DNA from: Streptomyces nojiriensis
GTDB lineage: Bacteria; Actinomycetota; Actinomycetes; Streptomycetales; Streptomycetaceae
Assembly (NCBI RefSeq): GCF_017639205.1
Contig: NZ_CP071139.1
Location: 8,741,501-8,805,500 of the forward strand
Length of the DNA: 64,000 bases
Reading direction: 5' to 3'
This document shows, piece by piece, positions 49,645 to 59,600 of this stretch (its first letter is position 1; each line of letters opens with the position of its first letter). Both the position numbers and the translations under genes were made by a program. Under the pieces are notes generated by a model. That model saw only the letters and a program-made list of their open reading frames with translations. It ran no database searches and was not told the origin of the DNA.

Positions 49645-50402
49645 GCGACATCGACCTACTGGAACTGCGCGGGGTGTCCAAACACTTCGGGTCCTTCACC
49701 GCCGTCGACGAGGTGTCCCTCACCGTGCGCGCCGGTGCCCGGCACGCGATCATCGGACCCAACGGCGCGGGAAAATCCACCCTGTTCGGCCTCGTCTCCG
49801 GAACCCTGGCGGCCGGCACCGGAACCATCCTCCTGGACGGGCGGGACGTGACCCGGCTGCCCGTGCACCGCCGGGTCGCACTCGGCACGGCCGCGACCTT
49901 CCAGCATTCCAGCCTCTTCATGCGGGAGACCGTGCTGGAGAACGTCCTCCTCGCCGCACTGCTCCGCTCCGGCGCGGGGCTCGGCGGATGGCGGAAGGTG
50001 AGTGCCAGGACCACGGAGCTCGCCCGGGCGCGCACACTGCTGGAACGAGTGGGCCTGCCCGACCGGCACGACCTCGCGGTGGGCGCCCTCTCGCACGGCG
50101 AACGGCGGCAACTGGAGGTCGCGGTCGCCCTGGCCACCGAACCCCGGCTGCTGCTCCTGGACGAACCCGCCGCCGGAATGTCACCGGCGGAGACGCAGCG
50201 CCTCACGGAACTGATCGCCGACCTGCCCGAAGAGGTGACCGTACTGCTCATCGAACACGACCTCGACATGGTCTTCGAGCTCGCCGACACCGTCACCGTC
50301 ATGCACCTCGGCCGACACCTCACCACCGGCACACCGGATCACGTGCGGGCCTCCGCCGAGGTCCGGCGGGCCTACCTCGGCACCACGGAGGCCGCCTCGT
50401 GA
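49641..50402 (+). CDS. livG: Branched-chain amino acid ABC transporter, ATPase
   Basis: A 253-residue LivG-type ATPase: Walker A IGPNGAGKST, Q-loop FQHSSLF, signature LSHGERRQLEVA, Walker B LLLLDEPAAGMSP, H-loop LIEHDLDM. The signature has SHGER in place of the more common SYGEQ or SGGEQ. GTG 49641 is preceded by GGAAGAGGG. It energises uptake together with the last gene product. Confidence 0.94.
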   Translation: MSDIDLLELRGVSKHFGSFTAVDEVSLTVRAGARHAIIGPNGAGKSTLFGLVSGTLAAGTGTILLDGRDVTRLPVHRRVALGTAATFQHSSLFMRETVLENVLLAALLRSGAGLGGWRKVSARTTELARARTLLERVGLPDRHDLAVGALSHGERRQLEVAVALATEPRLLLLDEPAAGMSPAETQRLTELIADLPEEVTVLLIEHDLDMVFELADTVTVMHLGRHLTTGTPDHVRASAEVRRAYLGTTEAAS

Positions 50403-51109
50403 AGCCGTTCCTGCGCGTGCGCGGCCTGCGCTCCGGCTACGCCGGGGGCGTGGTCCTCGGCGGCCTCGACCTCGATGCCGAAGAAGGCGGGATCGTCGCC
50501 GTCCTCGGGCGCAACGGGGTCGGGAAGACCACCCTCATCTCGACCGTCATGGGATTCGTCCGGCCCTACGAAGGCAGCATCACCCTGGACGGCCGGGAGC
50601 TCGCCGGAGCCCGCGTCGACGTCATCGCCCGGGCCGGAGTCGGCGTCGTCCCCCAGGGACGCCGGGTGTTCGCCCCGCTGACCGTGGCGGAGCACCTCGC
50701 GATCGCCGCACGGCGCCGTGCCGCGACGGGTCCGTGGAACCGGGCGCGGATCCTCTACCTGCTGCCGAGACTGGGGGAGCGGCTCGGACACCGGGGCGAC
50801 GAACTCTCCGGAGGCGAACAGCAGATGCTCGCGATCGCCCGGGCCCTGCTGGGCAATCCACGCCTGCTGCTCCTCGACGAACCGTCCGACGGCCTGGCGC
50901 CCGCGATCGTCTCCCAGGTGGGGGAGGTGATCCGGGAGGTGAGCGCCGAGGGCATGACGGTCGTCCTCGTCGAGCAGAACCTCGCCCTCGCCCTCTCCGT
51001 CGCCGAGCACGTCGCCGTCATGCAGAAGGGGAGCATCGTCCATCGAGCGCCCTGTGCCGAGTTCGCCTCGAGTCCGGGCGACCGCCGGCGGCTGCTGGGT
51101 GTCGACTGA
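50399..51109 (+). CDS. livF: Branched-chain amino acid ABC transporter, ATPase
   Basis: A 236-residue LivF-type ATPase: Walker A LGRNGVGKTT, Q-loop VPQGRRVFAPLTVAEHL (typical LivF), signature LSGGEQQMLAIARAL, Walker B LLLLDEPSDGLAP, H-loop LVEQNLALAL. GTG 50399 overlaps the previous stop by four bases. It closes the operon. Confidence 0.94.
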   Translation: MKPFLRVRGLRSGYAGGVVLGGLDLDAEEGGIVAVLGRNGVGKTTLISTVMGFVRPYEGSITLDGRELAGARVDVIARAGVGVVPQGRRVFAPLTVAEHLAIAARRRAATGPWNRARILYLLPRLGERLGHRGDELSGGEQQMLAIARALLGNPRLLLLDEPSDGLAPAIVSQVGEVIREVSAEGMTVVLVEQNLALALSVAEHVAVMQKGSIVHRAPCAEFASSPGDRRRLLGVD

Positions 51110-51223
51110 CCGGCTCATCCGGGGCCGGTACCGGTACCGGCCCCGGTGATCACCGTACGCCCGGTCGGCCGACACCGGGCGAGGTTGCGGGCCTGCGGGG
51201 CGGCCGGGCGCGAGGATGCGGTC

Positions 51224-51649
51224 ATGGCCGACATCTTCGCCTCACGCACCATCGACGTGACGACCGGTGACCGGGAGACCGTCCACGACCTGACCGACGC
51301 CTGCGCGTCGTTCCTCGGAGAGGTGGCGCGGGGCCGGAGCGGGCTGCTCAACATCTTCACGCCGCACGCGACCGCCGGACTCGCCGTCATCGAGACGGGA
51401 GCGGGCAGCGACGAGGACCTCCTGAAGGCCCTGGCATTCCTGCTGCCGGGCGATGACCGCTGGCGGCACCGGCACGGTTCCCCCGGCCACGGCAGGGACC
51501 ACGTACTGCCCGCGATCGTCCCGCCGCACGCGACGCTCCCCGTGATCGACGGATTGCTGGAGCTCGGAACCTGGCAGTCCGTCACCCTCGTGGACACCAA
51601 CCGGGACAACCCCCGCCGCCAGGTCCGGCTGTCCTTCCTCGGCTACTGA
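51224..51649 (+). CDS. YjbQ/UPF0047-family protein
   Basis: A 141-residue protein of the YjbQ family: IFTPHATAGLAVIE in the first half, the middle RHGSPGHGRDHVLPAIVPP and the closing WQSVTLVDTNRDNPRRQVRLSFLGY. The family forms trimers with a metal-binding cleft; E. coli YjbQ has weak thiamine-phosphate synthase activity. The real role here is unknown. It stands alone after the liv operon. Confidence 0.87.
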   Translation: MADIFASRTIDVTTGDRETVHDLTDACASFLGEVARGRSGLLNIFTPHATAGLAVIETGAGSDEDLLKALAFLLPGDDRWRHRHGSPGHGRDHVLPAIVPPHATLPVIDGLLELGTWQSVTLVDTNRDNPRRQVRLSFLGY

Positions 51650-51775
51650 CCCGCTCTGCGGGCCAGAGAGGTGAAGACGTACCAATCATGACAGGTCAGA
51701 GGCCGTTTTCGTAGGACCGAGAGCACAGCGGATTGCCCTTGTTCGGACCCCTGTGCGGCTTTCAGAATCACCGTC

Positions 51776-52165
51776 ATGACTTACTCAGCGCACGCCAGTC
51801 ACGACGCGGTACTCCGAGCCCGGGTCGCCCTCCTCGGATCACAGACCCTGCCGGCCCGGCAGGAGGTCGCCGCCTACCGCGTGCTCGTCCAGGTGAGTCC
51901 GCTGGCCTATCTGCCGCTGCTCGCCGAGGCGTTGTACGAATACAGCCGCCAGGACTTCGCGCATCTGCCCGAGACCGCGCTGGCCCTGCGGGCCGAGGCC
52001 GTCGCCGCCGCCCGCCGCATGTACACCATGGAGCCGAGCCGGGACCTCCTGCTCATCAAGGCGCTGGACCGCTACCGGGAGCAGCTGGTCCTCATGGACC
52101 GGAAGGAGGAACTCGGCTCCGTGGAGCGGGAGATGGCCCTCGTGGCTGCCGGCGGCGGCGTGTAG
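51776..52165 (+). CDS. Hypothetical helical protein, 129 aa
   Basis: A 129-residue, wholly helical, soluble protein (about five amphipathic helices, TPR-like spacing, e.g. AYLPLLAEALYEYSRQ and LALRAEAVAAARRMY). I recognise no named family. A Y-shaped hairpin follows directly and should end its transcript. The start is ATG 51776; the region 51650-51775 before it shows only noncoding sequence. Confidence 0.65.
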   Translation: MTYSAHASHDAVLRARVALLGSQTLPARQEVAAYRVLVQVSPLAYLPLLAEALYEYSRQDFAHLPETALALRAEAVAAARRMYTMEPSRDLLLIKALDRYREQLVLMDRKEELGSVEREMALVAAGGGV

Positions 52166-52177
52166 CGGCCCGGAGGC

Positions 52178-52224
52178 GAGGGGCCGCGACTTCCCGGCCG
52201 GCAATGCCGGGCGCGCGGCCCCTC
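52178..52224 (+). terminator. Branched (nested) hairpin terminator
   Basis: Outer 11-bp stem GAGGGGCCGCG / CGCGGCCCCTC enclosing an inner 6-bp stem CCCGGC / GCCGGG, 12 bases after the stop of the 129-aa gene. Confidence 0.75.
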
Positions 52225-52274
52225 CTGCCGCATGATCGGGGGAGGGGCACCGACGAGGGACCCGGAGGGCCGAG

Positions 52275-53237
52275 ATGCGACACCGAATGCCGCTCCTGCC
52301 CGTCGTGGCGGCCGCGGTGGCCCTGGCCGCCGTCGCCGGGTGCGGCGGCCCCTCGGCGCTGCGCGGCTCACCGCCCGCGCCCTCCTCCGTACCGGCCAGC
52401 GGTGACTTCTCCGGCCAGGTCGACGTGGGCGGCGGCCGGAAGATCCATCTGAGCTGCAAGGGCAGCGGCAGCCCCCTCGTCCTACTGGAATCCGGGCTGC
52501 ACGACTCCTCCGACACCTGGACCTTCACCGACACCCGCCCGCCCGTACCGAAATCCCCGGCGGTGTTTCCGGGCGTCGCCGCGTTCACCCGGGTCTGCGT
52601 CTACGACCGGCCCGGAACCGTCCGGTACACCGACCCGCCGGCCCTCACCACGCGCAGCACACCGGTCGACGGCACCCGCACGCTCACCGCGATGGCCGAC
52701 GACCTCGACCGGCTGCTGACGTCCGCACGCCTGCCGGGCCCCTACGTGCTGGTCGGTCACTCCTTCGGCGGGATGATCACCCGGCTGTACGCCCAGCGGC
52801 ACCCGGACAAGACGGCGGGCCTGGTCTTCGTCGACGCCTTCGGTACGGACGTCCGCGCCCTCTTCGGCGCGCGGTGGGCCGCGTACCGCGAGCTGCTCGA
52901 CCGGCCCGGCACGCCCTTCGACGCGAAACCCGCCTTCGAGAGGGTGGACATCGACGGCTCGATCGATGCCGTCACCGCCGCGCACCCCCTGCCCGCGGTC
53001 CCCATGGCCGTCCTCAGCAAGACGGAACCCTTCGCCGCCCCGCCCGGGACCCCGAAGGACCTGCTGGACACCCTCGAGCGGGCGTGGCCCCGGGTCCAGC
53101 AGAAGCTGGTGGAGCTGGGGTCCCAGACCCCGCACTTCCTGGCCACCGGGAGCGACCACTACGTACAGGTGCACGATCCCGACCTGACGATCAGCGCCGT
53201 CCGGCTCGTCGTGGGCCGCGTCCAGGCGGAGCCGTAG
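52275..53237 (+). CDS. Alpha/beta hydrolase lipoprotein
   Basis: A 320-residue exported lipoprotein: signal with lipobox AVAGC (Cys about 23), then an alpha/beta-hydrolase domain with nucleophile GHSFGGM (about 157-163) and histidine in ATGSDHYVQVHDP near the end. The probable substrate is an extracellular ester or lipid. It is convergent with katG; a hairpin lies between. Confidence 0.83.
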   Translation: MRHRMPLLPVVAAAVALAAVAGCGGPSALRGSPPAPSSVPASGDFSGQVDVGGGRKIHLSCKGSGSPLVLLESGLHDSSDTWTFTDTRPPVPKSPAVFPGVAAFTRVCVYDRPGTVRYTDPPALTTRSTPVDGTRTLTAMADDLDRLLTSARLPGPYVLVGHSFGGMITRLYAQRHPDKTAGLVFVDAFGTDVRALFGARWAAYRELLDRPGTPFDAKPAFERVDIDGSIDAVTAAHPLPAVPMAVLSKTEPFAAPPGTPKDLLDTLERAWPRVQQKLVELGSQTPHFLATGSDHYVQVHDPDLTISAVRLVVGRVQAEP

Positions 53238-53251
53238 CCCGGACGCCGGGT

Positions 53252-53282
53252 GTCCGGGCCGGCCGGTGGGCACGGCCCGGAC
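53252..53282. terminator. Hairpin between hydrolase and katG
   Basis: Nine-bp stem GTCCGGGCC / GGCCCGGAC with a 13-base loop, in the 52-base gap between two convergent genes. Confidence 0.7.
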
Positions 53283-53289
53283 GTCACGA

Positions 53290-55521
53290 TCAGGCGAGGT
53301 CGAACCGGTCGAGGTTCATCACCTTGTCCCACGCCGCGACGAAGTCCCTCACGAACTTCTCCTTCGCGTCGTCGCTCGCGTAGACCTCCGCGAGGGCGCG
53401 CAGCTCCGAGTTCGACCCGAAGACGAGGTCGGCCCGGGTGCCGTTCCACCTGACCCGGCCCGTGGCCACGTCGCGGCCCACGAACGCGGTCGAGTCCTCG
53501 GAGGTCGCCGACCACGTCGTGCCCAGGTCGAGCAGGTTGACGAAGAAATCGTTGGTGAGGACCCCGGTGGTCGTGGTGAGGACACCGTCCGGCGTCTGCC
53601 GGTGGTTCGCGCCGAGCACGCGCAGGCCACCGACCAGGACCGTCATCTCGGGGGCGCTGAGGGTCAGCAGGTTCGCCCGGTCGAGCAGCAGGTACTCGGC
53701 CGGCAGCCGGTTGCCCTTTCCGAGGTAGTTGCGGAAGCCGTCGGCGACCGGTTCCAGCGCGGCGAACGCCTCCACGTCCGTCTGCTCCTGCGTCGCGTCC
53801 GCACGGCCCGGGGTGAAGGGCACCTGCACGTCGAACCCGCCGTCCCGGGCGGCCCGTTCGACGGCGGCCGCGCCCGCCAGCACGATCAGGTCCGCGAGCG
53901 AGATCCGCTTGCCGCCGCTCTGCGCGGAGTTGAAGGCCTCCTGGATACCGGTCAGGGTACGCAGTACCACGGCCAGCTGGTCCGGGTCGTTGACCTCCCA
54001 TCCGCTCTGCGGCTGGAGCCGGATCCGGGCGCCGTTGGCACCACCGCGCTTGTCGCTGCCGCGGAAGGACGAGGCCGAGGCCCACGCGACCGAGACGAGC
54101 TGGGACACCGTCAGGTTCGAGTCGAGGACCTGCTGCTTGAGCGCGGCGACGTCGGCGGCGTCGACGAGCTCGTGCGTCACCGGGGGGAGCGGGTCCTGCC
54201 ACAGCAGCGTCTCGGTCGGGACCTCCGGGCCGAGGTAGCGTACGACCGGGCCCATGTCGCGGTGGGTCAGCTTGAACCACGCGCGCGCGAACGCGTCGGC
54301 GAACTCGGCGGGGTTCGCGAGGAAGCGCCGCGAGATCTCCTCGTAGGCCGGGTCGACCCGCAGCGACAGGTCGGTCGTCAGCATCGTCGGGGCGTGGGTC
54401 TTGGACGGGTCGTGGGGATCGGGCACGGTACCCGCCCCGGCGCCGTCCTTCGGCCGCCACTGGTAGGCCCCGGCGGGGCTCTTGAACAGCTCCCAGTCGT
54501 AGCCGAACAGGATCTTGAAGAAGGTGTTGTCCCAGGTGGTCGGGGTGTTGGTCCAGATGCCCTCGAGACCGCTGGTGATCGCGTCGCCACCCTTGCCGGT
54601 GCCGAAGGAATTCGCCCAGCCCAGGCCCTGCGCCTCCATCGGGGCTGCCTCCGGGTCGGCGCCGACGCTCTCCGCCGGGCCCGCGCCGTGGGTCTTGCCG
54701 AAGGTGTGGCCGCCCGCGATCAGGGCGACCGTCTCCTCGTCGTTCATCGCCATCCGGCGGAAGGTCTCACGGATGTCGCGCGCCGCGGCGATCGGGTCCG
54801 GGTTGCCGTTCGGGCCCTGCGGGTTGACGTAGATGAGGCCCATCTGGACCGCGCCGAGCGGGTTCTCCAGCTCGCGGTCGCCGGTGTAGCGCTCGTCGTC
54901 GAGCCAGGTGGTCTCGGGGCCCCAGTAGACGTCCTCGTCGGGCTCCCAGACGTCCGGGCGGCCGCCGCCGAAGCCGAAGGTCTGGAAGCCCATCGACTCC
55001 AGGGCCACGTTGCCGGTGAGGATCATGAGGTCGGCCCACGAGAGGCTCTGGCCGTACTTCTGCTTGACCGGCCACAGCAGACGGCGGGCCTTGTCGAGGT
55101 TGCCGTTGTCCGGCCAGCTGTTGAGGGGGGCGAAACGCTGCTGGCCGGCCCCGGCGCCGCCGCGGCCGTCGCTGATCCGGTAGGTGCCCGCGCTGTGCCA
55201 GGCCATACGGATCATGAACGGGCCGTAGTGGCCGAAGTCGGCGGGCCACCAGTCCTGGGAGGTGGTCAGCACCTCGGCGATGTCCCGCTTGACGGCGGGA
55301 AGATCGAGCGTCTTGAACGCCGCGGCGTAGTCGAACTCCTCCCCGAGGGGGTTCGCGACGGCCGGGTTCTTGGCGAGGATCTTCAGGTTGAGCCGTTCGG
55401 GCCACCACTGGCGGTTTCCGCCGCCCTGCGTCGGGTGCGGGGCCCGCTCGTGCGCCACCGGACAGCCGTCCCCACCCTCCGACTTGGCGTCTGCGACGAT
55501 TGCATCATGGTTCTCAGACAT
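53290..55521 (-). CDS. katG: Catalase-peroxidase
   Basis: A 743-residue haem enzyme that destroys H2O2. The distal site is RMAWHSAG (Arg105, Trp108, His109), with Trp108 belonging to the Met-Tyr-Trp adduct; the tyrosine lies in GLIYVNPQGPNG. The proximal His is in AGGHTFGKTHGAG. The second, degenerate C-terminal half is complete to the end. Full family length and intact motifs. It is divergent from a Fur-family gene that very likely represses it until peroxide oxidises the repressor. Confidence 0.97.
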   Translation of the reverse strand: MSENHDAIVADAKSEGGDGCPVAHERAPHPTQGGGNRQWWPERLNLKILAKNPAVANPLGEEFDYAAAFKTLDLPAVKRDIAEVLTTSQDWWPADFGHYGPFMIRMAWHSAGTYRISDGRGGAGAGQQRFAPLNSWPDNGNLDKARRLLWPVKQKYGQSLSWADLMILTGNVALESMGFQTFGFGGGRPDVWEPDEDVYWGPETTWLDDERYTGDRELENPLGAVQMGLIYVNPQGPNGNPDPIAAARDIRETFRRMAMNDEETVALIAGGHTFGKTHGAGPAESVGADPEAAPMEAQGLGWANSFGTGKGGDAITSGLEGIWTNTPTTWDNTFFKILFGYDWELFKSPAGAYQWRPKDGAGAGTVPDPHDPSKTHAPTMLTTDLSLRVDPAYEEISRRFLANPAEFADAFARAWFKLTHRDMGPVVRYLGPEVPTETLLWQDPLPPVTHELVDAADVAALKQQVLDSNLTVSQLVSVAWASASSFRGSDKRGGANGARIRLQPQSGWEVNDPDQLAVVLRTLTGIQEAFNSAQSGGKRISLADLIVLAGAAAVERAARDGGFDVQVPFTPGRADATQEQTDVEAFAALEPVADGFRNYLGKGNRLPAEYLLLDRANLLTLSAPEMTVLVGGLRVLGANHRQTPDGVLTTTTGVLTNDFFVNLLDLGTTWSATSEDSTAFVGRDVATGRVRWNGTRADLVFGSNSELRALAEVYASDDAKEKFVRDFVAAWDKVMNLDRFDLA

Positions 55522-55777
55522 GGGAATCCTTCCGTACCAGGCGGATCACGGTGTTCAGGAACTGAATGCGACTGAATGCGATGGATGACGCGGGGCACAG
55601 GGCCCCGATCGAATGGGCTCGGCCTCGTCCATCGCCTCGACGCCGAGGGGTCACCGTCCCGGACGGTTGCGCGCAGTGGGACGCCGGCGGCCGGTGCACT
55701 CGTGTCGGCACCGGGCAGCTCCTCGGCGGTGATCCGTCACGTTTTTGTCACCTGCCGCTCTGGAGTCTTCCTGTCTC

Positions 55778-55806
55778 TTGGCTGTCTACGAAACCGATCC
55801 TACGAT
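55778..55806 (+). promoter_or_regulatory. Predicted promoter of the Fur-family gene
   Basis: TTGGCT (55778-55783), 17-base spacer, TACGAT (55801-55806), giving a start near 55813 and a leader of about 100 bases. A long-spaced dyad GGAATCC (55811-55817) / GGATTCC (near 55851) lies in the leader and could be the regulator's site. The rest of 55522-55913, the katG-fur spacer, must also hold the katG promoter on the other strand. Confidence 0.6.
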
Positions 55807-55913
55807 GGACGGAATCCAAGTCAAGAAGGACACCAGGTCCACATTCGACCGGATTCCGGATGTCCGCCGATAAACTTCGGGGCACCCCGTCGAACCTGAA
55901 TAGGTGGGCCGAT

Positions 55914-56324
55914 ATGAGTGACCTGCTGGAGCGTTTGCGCGGGCGTGGCTGGCGGATGACGTCCCAGCGGCGCGTGGTCGCCGAGGTCCTCGACGGCGAC
56001 CACGTACACCTCACGGCGGACGAGGTGCACGCCCGCGCGGCCCGGAAGCTGCCGGAGATCTCCCGGGCGACGGTCTACAACGCGCTGGGCGAGCTGGTCG
56101 CCCTCGGCGAGGTCGTGGAGGTCACCACCGACGGCCGGGCGAAGCGCTACGACCCCAACGCGCACCACCCGCACCAGCACCTGGTGTGCTCCGCCTGCGG
56201 CCTCATCCGCGACGTGCACCCGACGGACGACCCCCTGGCCGGTCTCCCGGCCGCCGAGCGCTTCGGCTTCACGGTGTCCGGGGTCGAGGTCACCTACCGC
56301 GGCCTGTGCCCGGACTGCGCGTAG
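55914..56324 (+). CDS. Fur-family (FurA/CatR-type) peroxide-responsive repressor
   Basis: A 136-residue Fur-family regulator: DNA-binding wing with ISRATVYNALGELVALGEV, metal ligands in the HHPHQHLVC hinge (His-rich site) and a C-terminal C-x2-C (LCPDCA) plus CSAC making a structural zinc site (two C-x2-C pairs). The katG neighbour points to a FurA/CatR-type function: iron- or manganese-bound repression lifted by peroxide. In Streptomyces the furA-catC pair usually runs in one direction; here the genes diverge. Confidence 0.9.
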   Translation: MSDLLERLRGRGWRMTSQRRVVAEVLDGDHVHLTADEVHARAARKLPEISRATVYNALGELVALGEVVEVTTDGRAKRYDPNAHHPHQHLVCSACGLIRDVHPTDDPLAGLPAAERFGFTVSGVEVTYRGLCPDCA

Positions 56325-56633
56325 GGCGCGTGCCCACCACCCTCGGCTTCCCTCCCGGCGTACTTCTCGCTCTCCCCGTCCACCCGACCGGTCATATCGG
56401 CCGACGGTATTCGAGCCCCTGTTCGCTCTTCGCGCGGCCGCGCGGAAGGGGCGGGCGCACCGTATTCCGTGGCCGGAATACCGTCTTTTCCCAGCCACGC
56501 ACAAGGGTTCAACAAGAAAATCCTTGATACCGCACTAGACTGGTGGGTTGTTTGGCGCTGGGCCGGAACAACCTGGGCAGACCCGGGCTCCGCCGGCGAC
56601 CCGGATGCTGCCGGGAACGAGACGCGAGGGCCG
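56325..56633. other. Leader/promoter region of the Pls-like synthetase
   Basis: No gene seen. It contains a perfect 8-bp dyad GTATTCCG-TGGC-CGGAATAC (56462-56481), which could end the Fur transcript or act as an operator. An AT-richer tract follows (about 56500-56560; includes CTTGATACCGCACTAGACT) and probably carries the synthetase promoter, though I cannot fix both hexamers. Confidence 0.5.
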
Positions 56634-59600
56634 ATGGCAGTCACACCTGAGAGCGGTGAACTCACTCTGCTCGACGACGGGGAGGCGCTGGAGGAGTCCG
56701 GCAAGTCCGCCCGCTTCACCGCCGGGCCCGCGGCCCCCACCCGCACCCTCGTCGACATCTTCGAGGCCACCGTACGGACGTACCCCGACGAGCTCGCCCT
56801 CGACGACGGAACCACCCGATTGACCTACCGCGCACTCGCCGTCGAGGTCGAGCGCCGGCGCCGGGCCCTCGCGGCCGCCGGAGTGGGACTCGGCGACCGG
56901 GTCGGCGTTCGCGTACCGTCCGGGACCAACGAGCTGTACGTGGCCGTCCTCGCCGTCCTCGCAGCCGGAGCCGCCTACGTACCCGTCGACGCCGAGGACC
57001 CGGACGAGCGCGCCGACCTGGTCTTCGGCGAGGCCGGAGTACGGGCGGTGCTCGGCGGCGGACAGCGCATCCACGCCGGCCGGGCCGCGGAGCCCGGCCC
57101 CCGGGCCGCCGCCTCCCGCCCCGGCCCCGAGCACGACGCCTGGATCATCTTCACCTCCGGCTCCACCGGCAAGCCCAAGGGCGTCGCCGTCAGCCACCGC
57201 AGCGCCGCCGCCTTCGTCGACGCCGAGGCCGCGCTGTTCCTCGCCGACGAGCCGATCGGCCCCGGCGACCGCGTCATGGCCGGACTGTCCGTCGCCTTCG
57301 ACGCCTCCTGCGAGGAGATGTGGCTGGCCTGGCGCTACGGCGCCTGCCTCGTGCCCGTACCCCGCTCCCAGGTGCGCAGCGGTGCCGACCTCGGCCCCTG
57401 GCTCGTGGACCAGGAGATCACCGTGGTCTCCACCGTGCCGACCCTGGCCGCCCTCTGGGAGCCCGAGGACCTGGGCGAGATCCGGCTGCTGATCTTCGGC
57501 GGCGAGGCCTGCCCGCCCGAGCTCACCCAGCGCCTGGTCACCGAAGGCCGCGAGGTCTGGAACACCTACGGCCCCACCGAGGCCACCGTCGTCGCCTGCG
57601 CCGCCCTCCTGACCGGCGAGGAGCCGATCCGGATCGGCCTCCCGCTGAACGGCTGGGAACTGGCCGTCGTCGACGAGTCCGGAGAACCGGTACCCATGGG
57701 CGGCAGCGGCCAGCTCGTGATCGGCGGCGTGGGCCTCGCCCGCTACCTCGACCCCGACAAGGACGCCGAGAAGTACGCCCCGCTCGAATCCCTCGGCTGG
57801 CAGCGCGCCTACCGCAGCGGCGACCTCGTACGCGCCGAACCGGAAGGCCTGGTCTTCCTCGGCCGCGCCGACGAGCAGATCAAGCTCGGCGGCCGCCGGA
57901 TCGAGCTGGGCGAGGTCGACGCCGCGCTCCAGGCCCTGCCCGGCGTCGCGGGCGCGGCCGCCGCCGTCCGCACCGCGCGCAGCGGCAACCAGCTGCTCGT
58001 CGGCTACCTCGTCGCCCAGGACGGCTGGGACCACGCGGCAGCGGTCACCCGGCTGCGCGCCGAGCTGCCCGCCGCCCTCGTCCCGCTGCTCGCACCCGTC
58101 GCCGAGCTGCCCACCCGCACCTCCGGCAAGGTCGACCGCGACGCGCTGCCCTGGCCGCTGCCCGGTCTGGAGACCGCCGGCCCCACCGAGCAGCTCTACG
58201 GGACCGAGGCCTGGCTCGCCGAACAGTGGAGCGAGACCCTCGGGGTCACCGTCACCGGTGCCTCCGACGACTTCTTCGCGATCGGCGGCGGCAGCCTCGC
58301 CGCCGCCCAGCTCACCACCCGGCTGCGCACCCGCTACCCGAGCGCCGCCGTCCTCGACATCTACCAGCAGCCCACCCTGCGCAAGCTGGCCCGGCACCTG
58401 GAGAAGTCCGCCCAGGACGACGGAGCGGCCCGCACCGTCGCACCGGTCCCGCTGCGCTCCCAGGTGGCGCAGTCGCTCCTGCTGCTCCCGCTGTTCACCC
58501 TGGTGGGCCTGCGCTGGACGGTCGTCCTGCTGACCCTGGGCAACGTCCTGCACGGCTCCGGAGCCTTCCCGTGGGCCCCGACCGCCTCGTGGTGGCTCGT
58601 CTCCGCCGGCGCGCTGCTGCTCTTCAGCCCCCCGGGCCGGCTCGCGATCGCGGCCGGCGGCGCCCGCCTCCTGCTGCGCGGCGTGCAGGCCGGACGCCAC
58701 CCGCGCGGCGGCAGCGTCCACCTGCGGCTGTGGACGGCCGAGCGGCTGGCCGAATGCGCCGGCGCCACCTCCCTCACCGGTTCCTGGCTCGAACGCTACG
58801 GCCGCGCCCTCGGCGCCAAGATCGGCCCCGAGGTCGACCTGCACTCCCTGCCCCCGGTCACGGGCATGCTCAGACTCGGCCGCGGCTGCGCCGTGGAGTC
58901 CGAGGTGGACCTCAGCGGCCACTGGCTCGACGGGGACCACCTGGAGATCGGCGCGATCAAGGTCGGCGCGGGCGCCGTGGTCGGCACCCGCAGCATCCTC
59001 TTCCCCGGCGCACGGGTCGGAAAGCGCGCCGAGGTGGCCCCCGGCTCCGCCGTCGTCGGACAGATCCCGACCGGCCAGCGCTGGGCCGGCGCACCCGCCG
59101 GGAAGCTCGGCAAGGCCAAGCACAACTGGCCGCGGGCACGCCCGCCGCGCGGACTCCCCTGGCGGGCCGCCTACGGGGCGGCCGGCTTCGGCCTCACGGC
59201 CCTGCCCGTGCTCGCCGCCCTGCCCGCCCTCCTCGTGGCCGGCCGCTTCGTACCCGCCGGCGCCGGACTCACCGAAGCCCTGCGCGGAGCGCTGCTCGCG
59301 GTGGTGCCCGCGGCGCTCGCCTTCGGGTTCGCGTACGCGGCCCTGCTGCTGGTCTCCGTACGACTGCTCAGCCTGGGCCTGCGGACCGGAACCCACCCGA
59401 CGCACAGCAGGATCGGCTGGCAGGCCTGGACGGTCACCCAGCTGATGGACCTGTCCCGCGAGACGCTCTTCCCGCTGTACGCCGGGCTGATCACACCGGT
59501 CTGGTTGCGGCTGCTCGGCATGAAGATCGGCCGGGGCGCCGAGGTGTCCACCGTGCTCGCCCTGCCCAGCCTCACCACCGTCGGCGAAGGCGCCTTCCTC

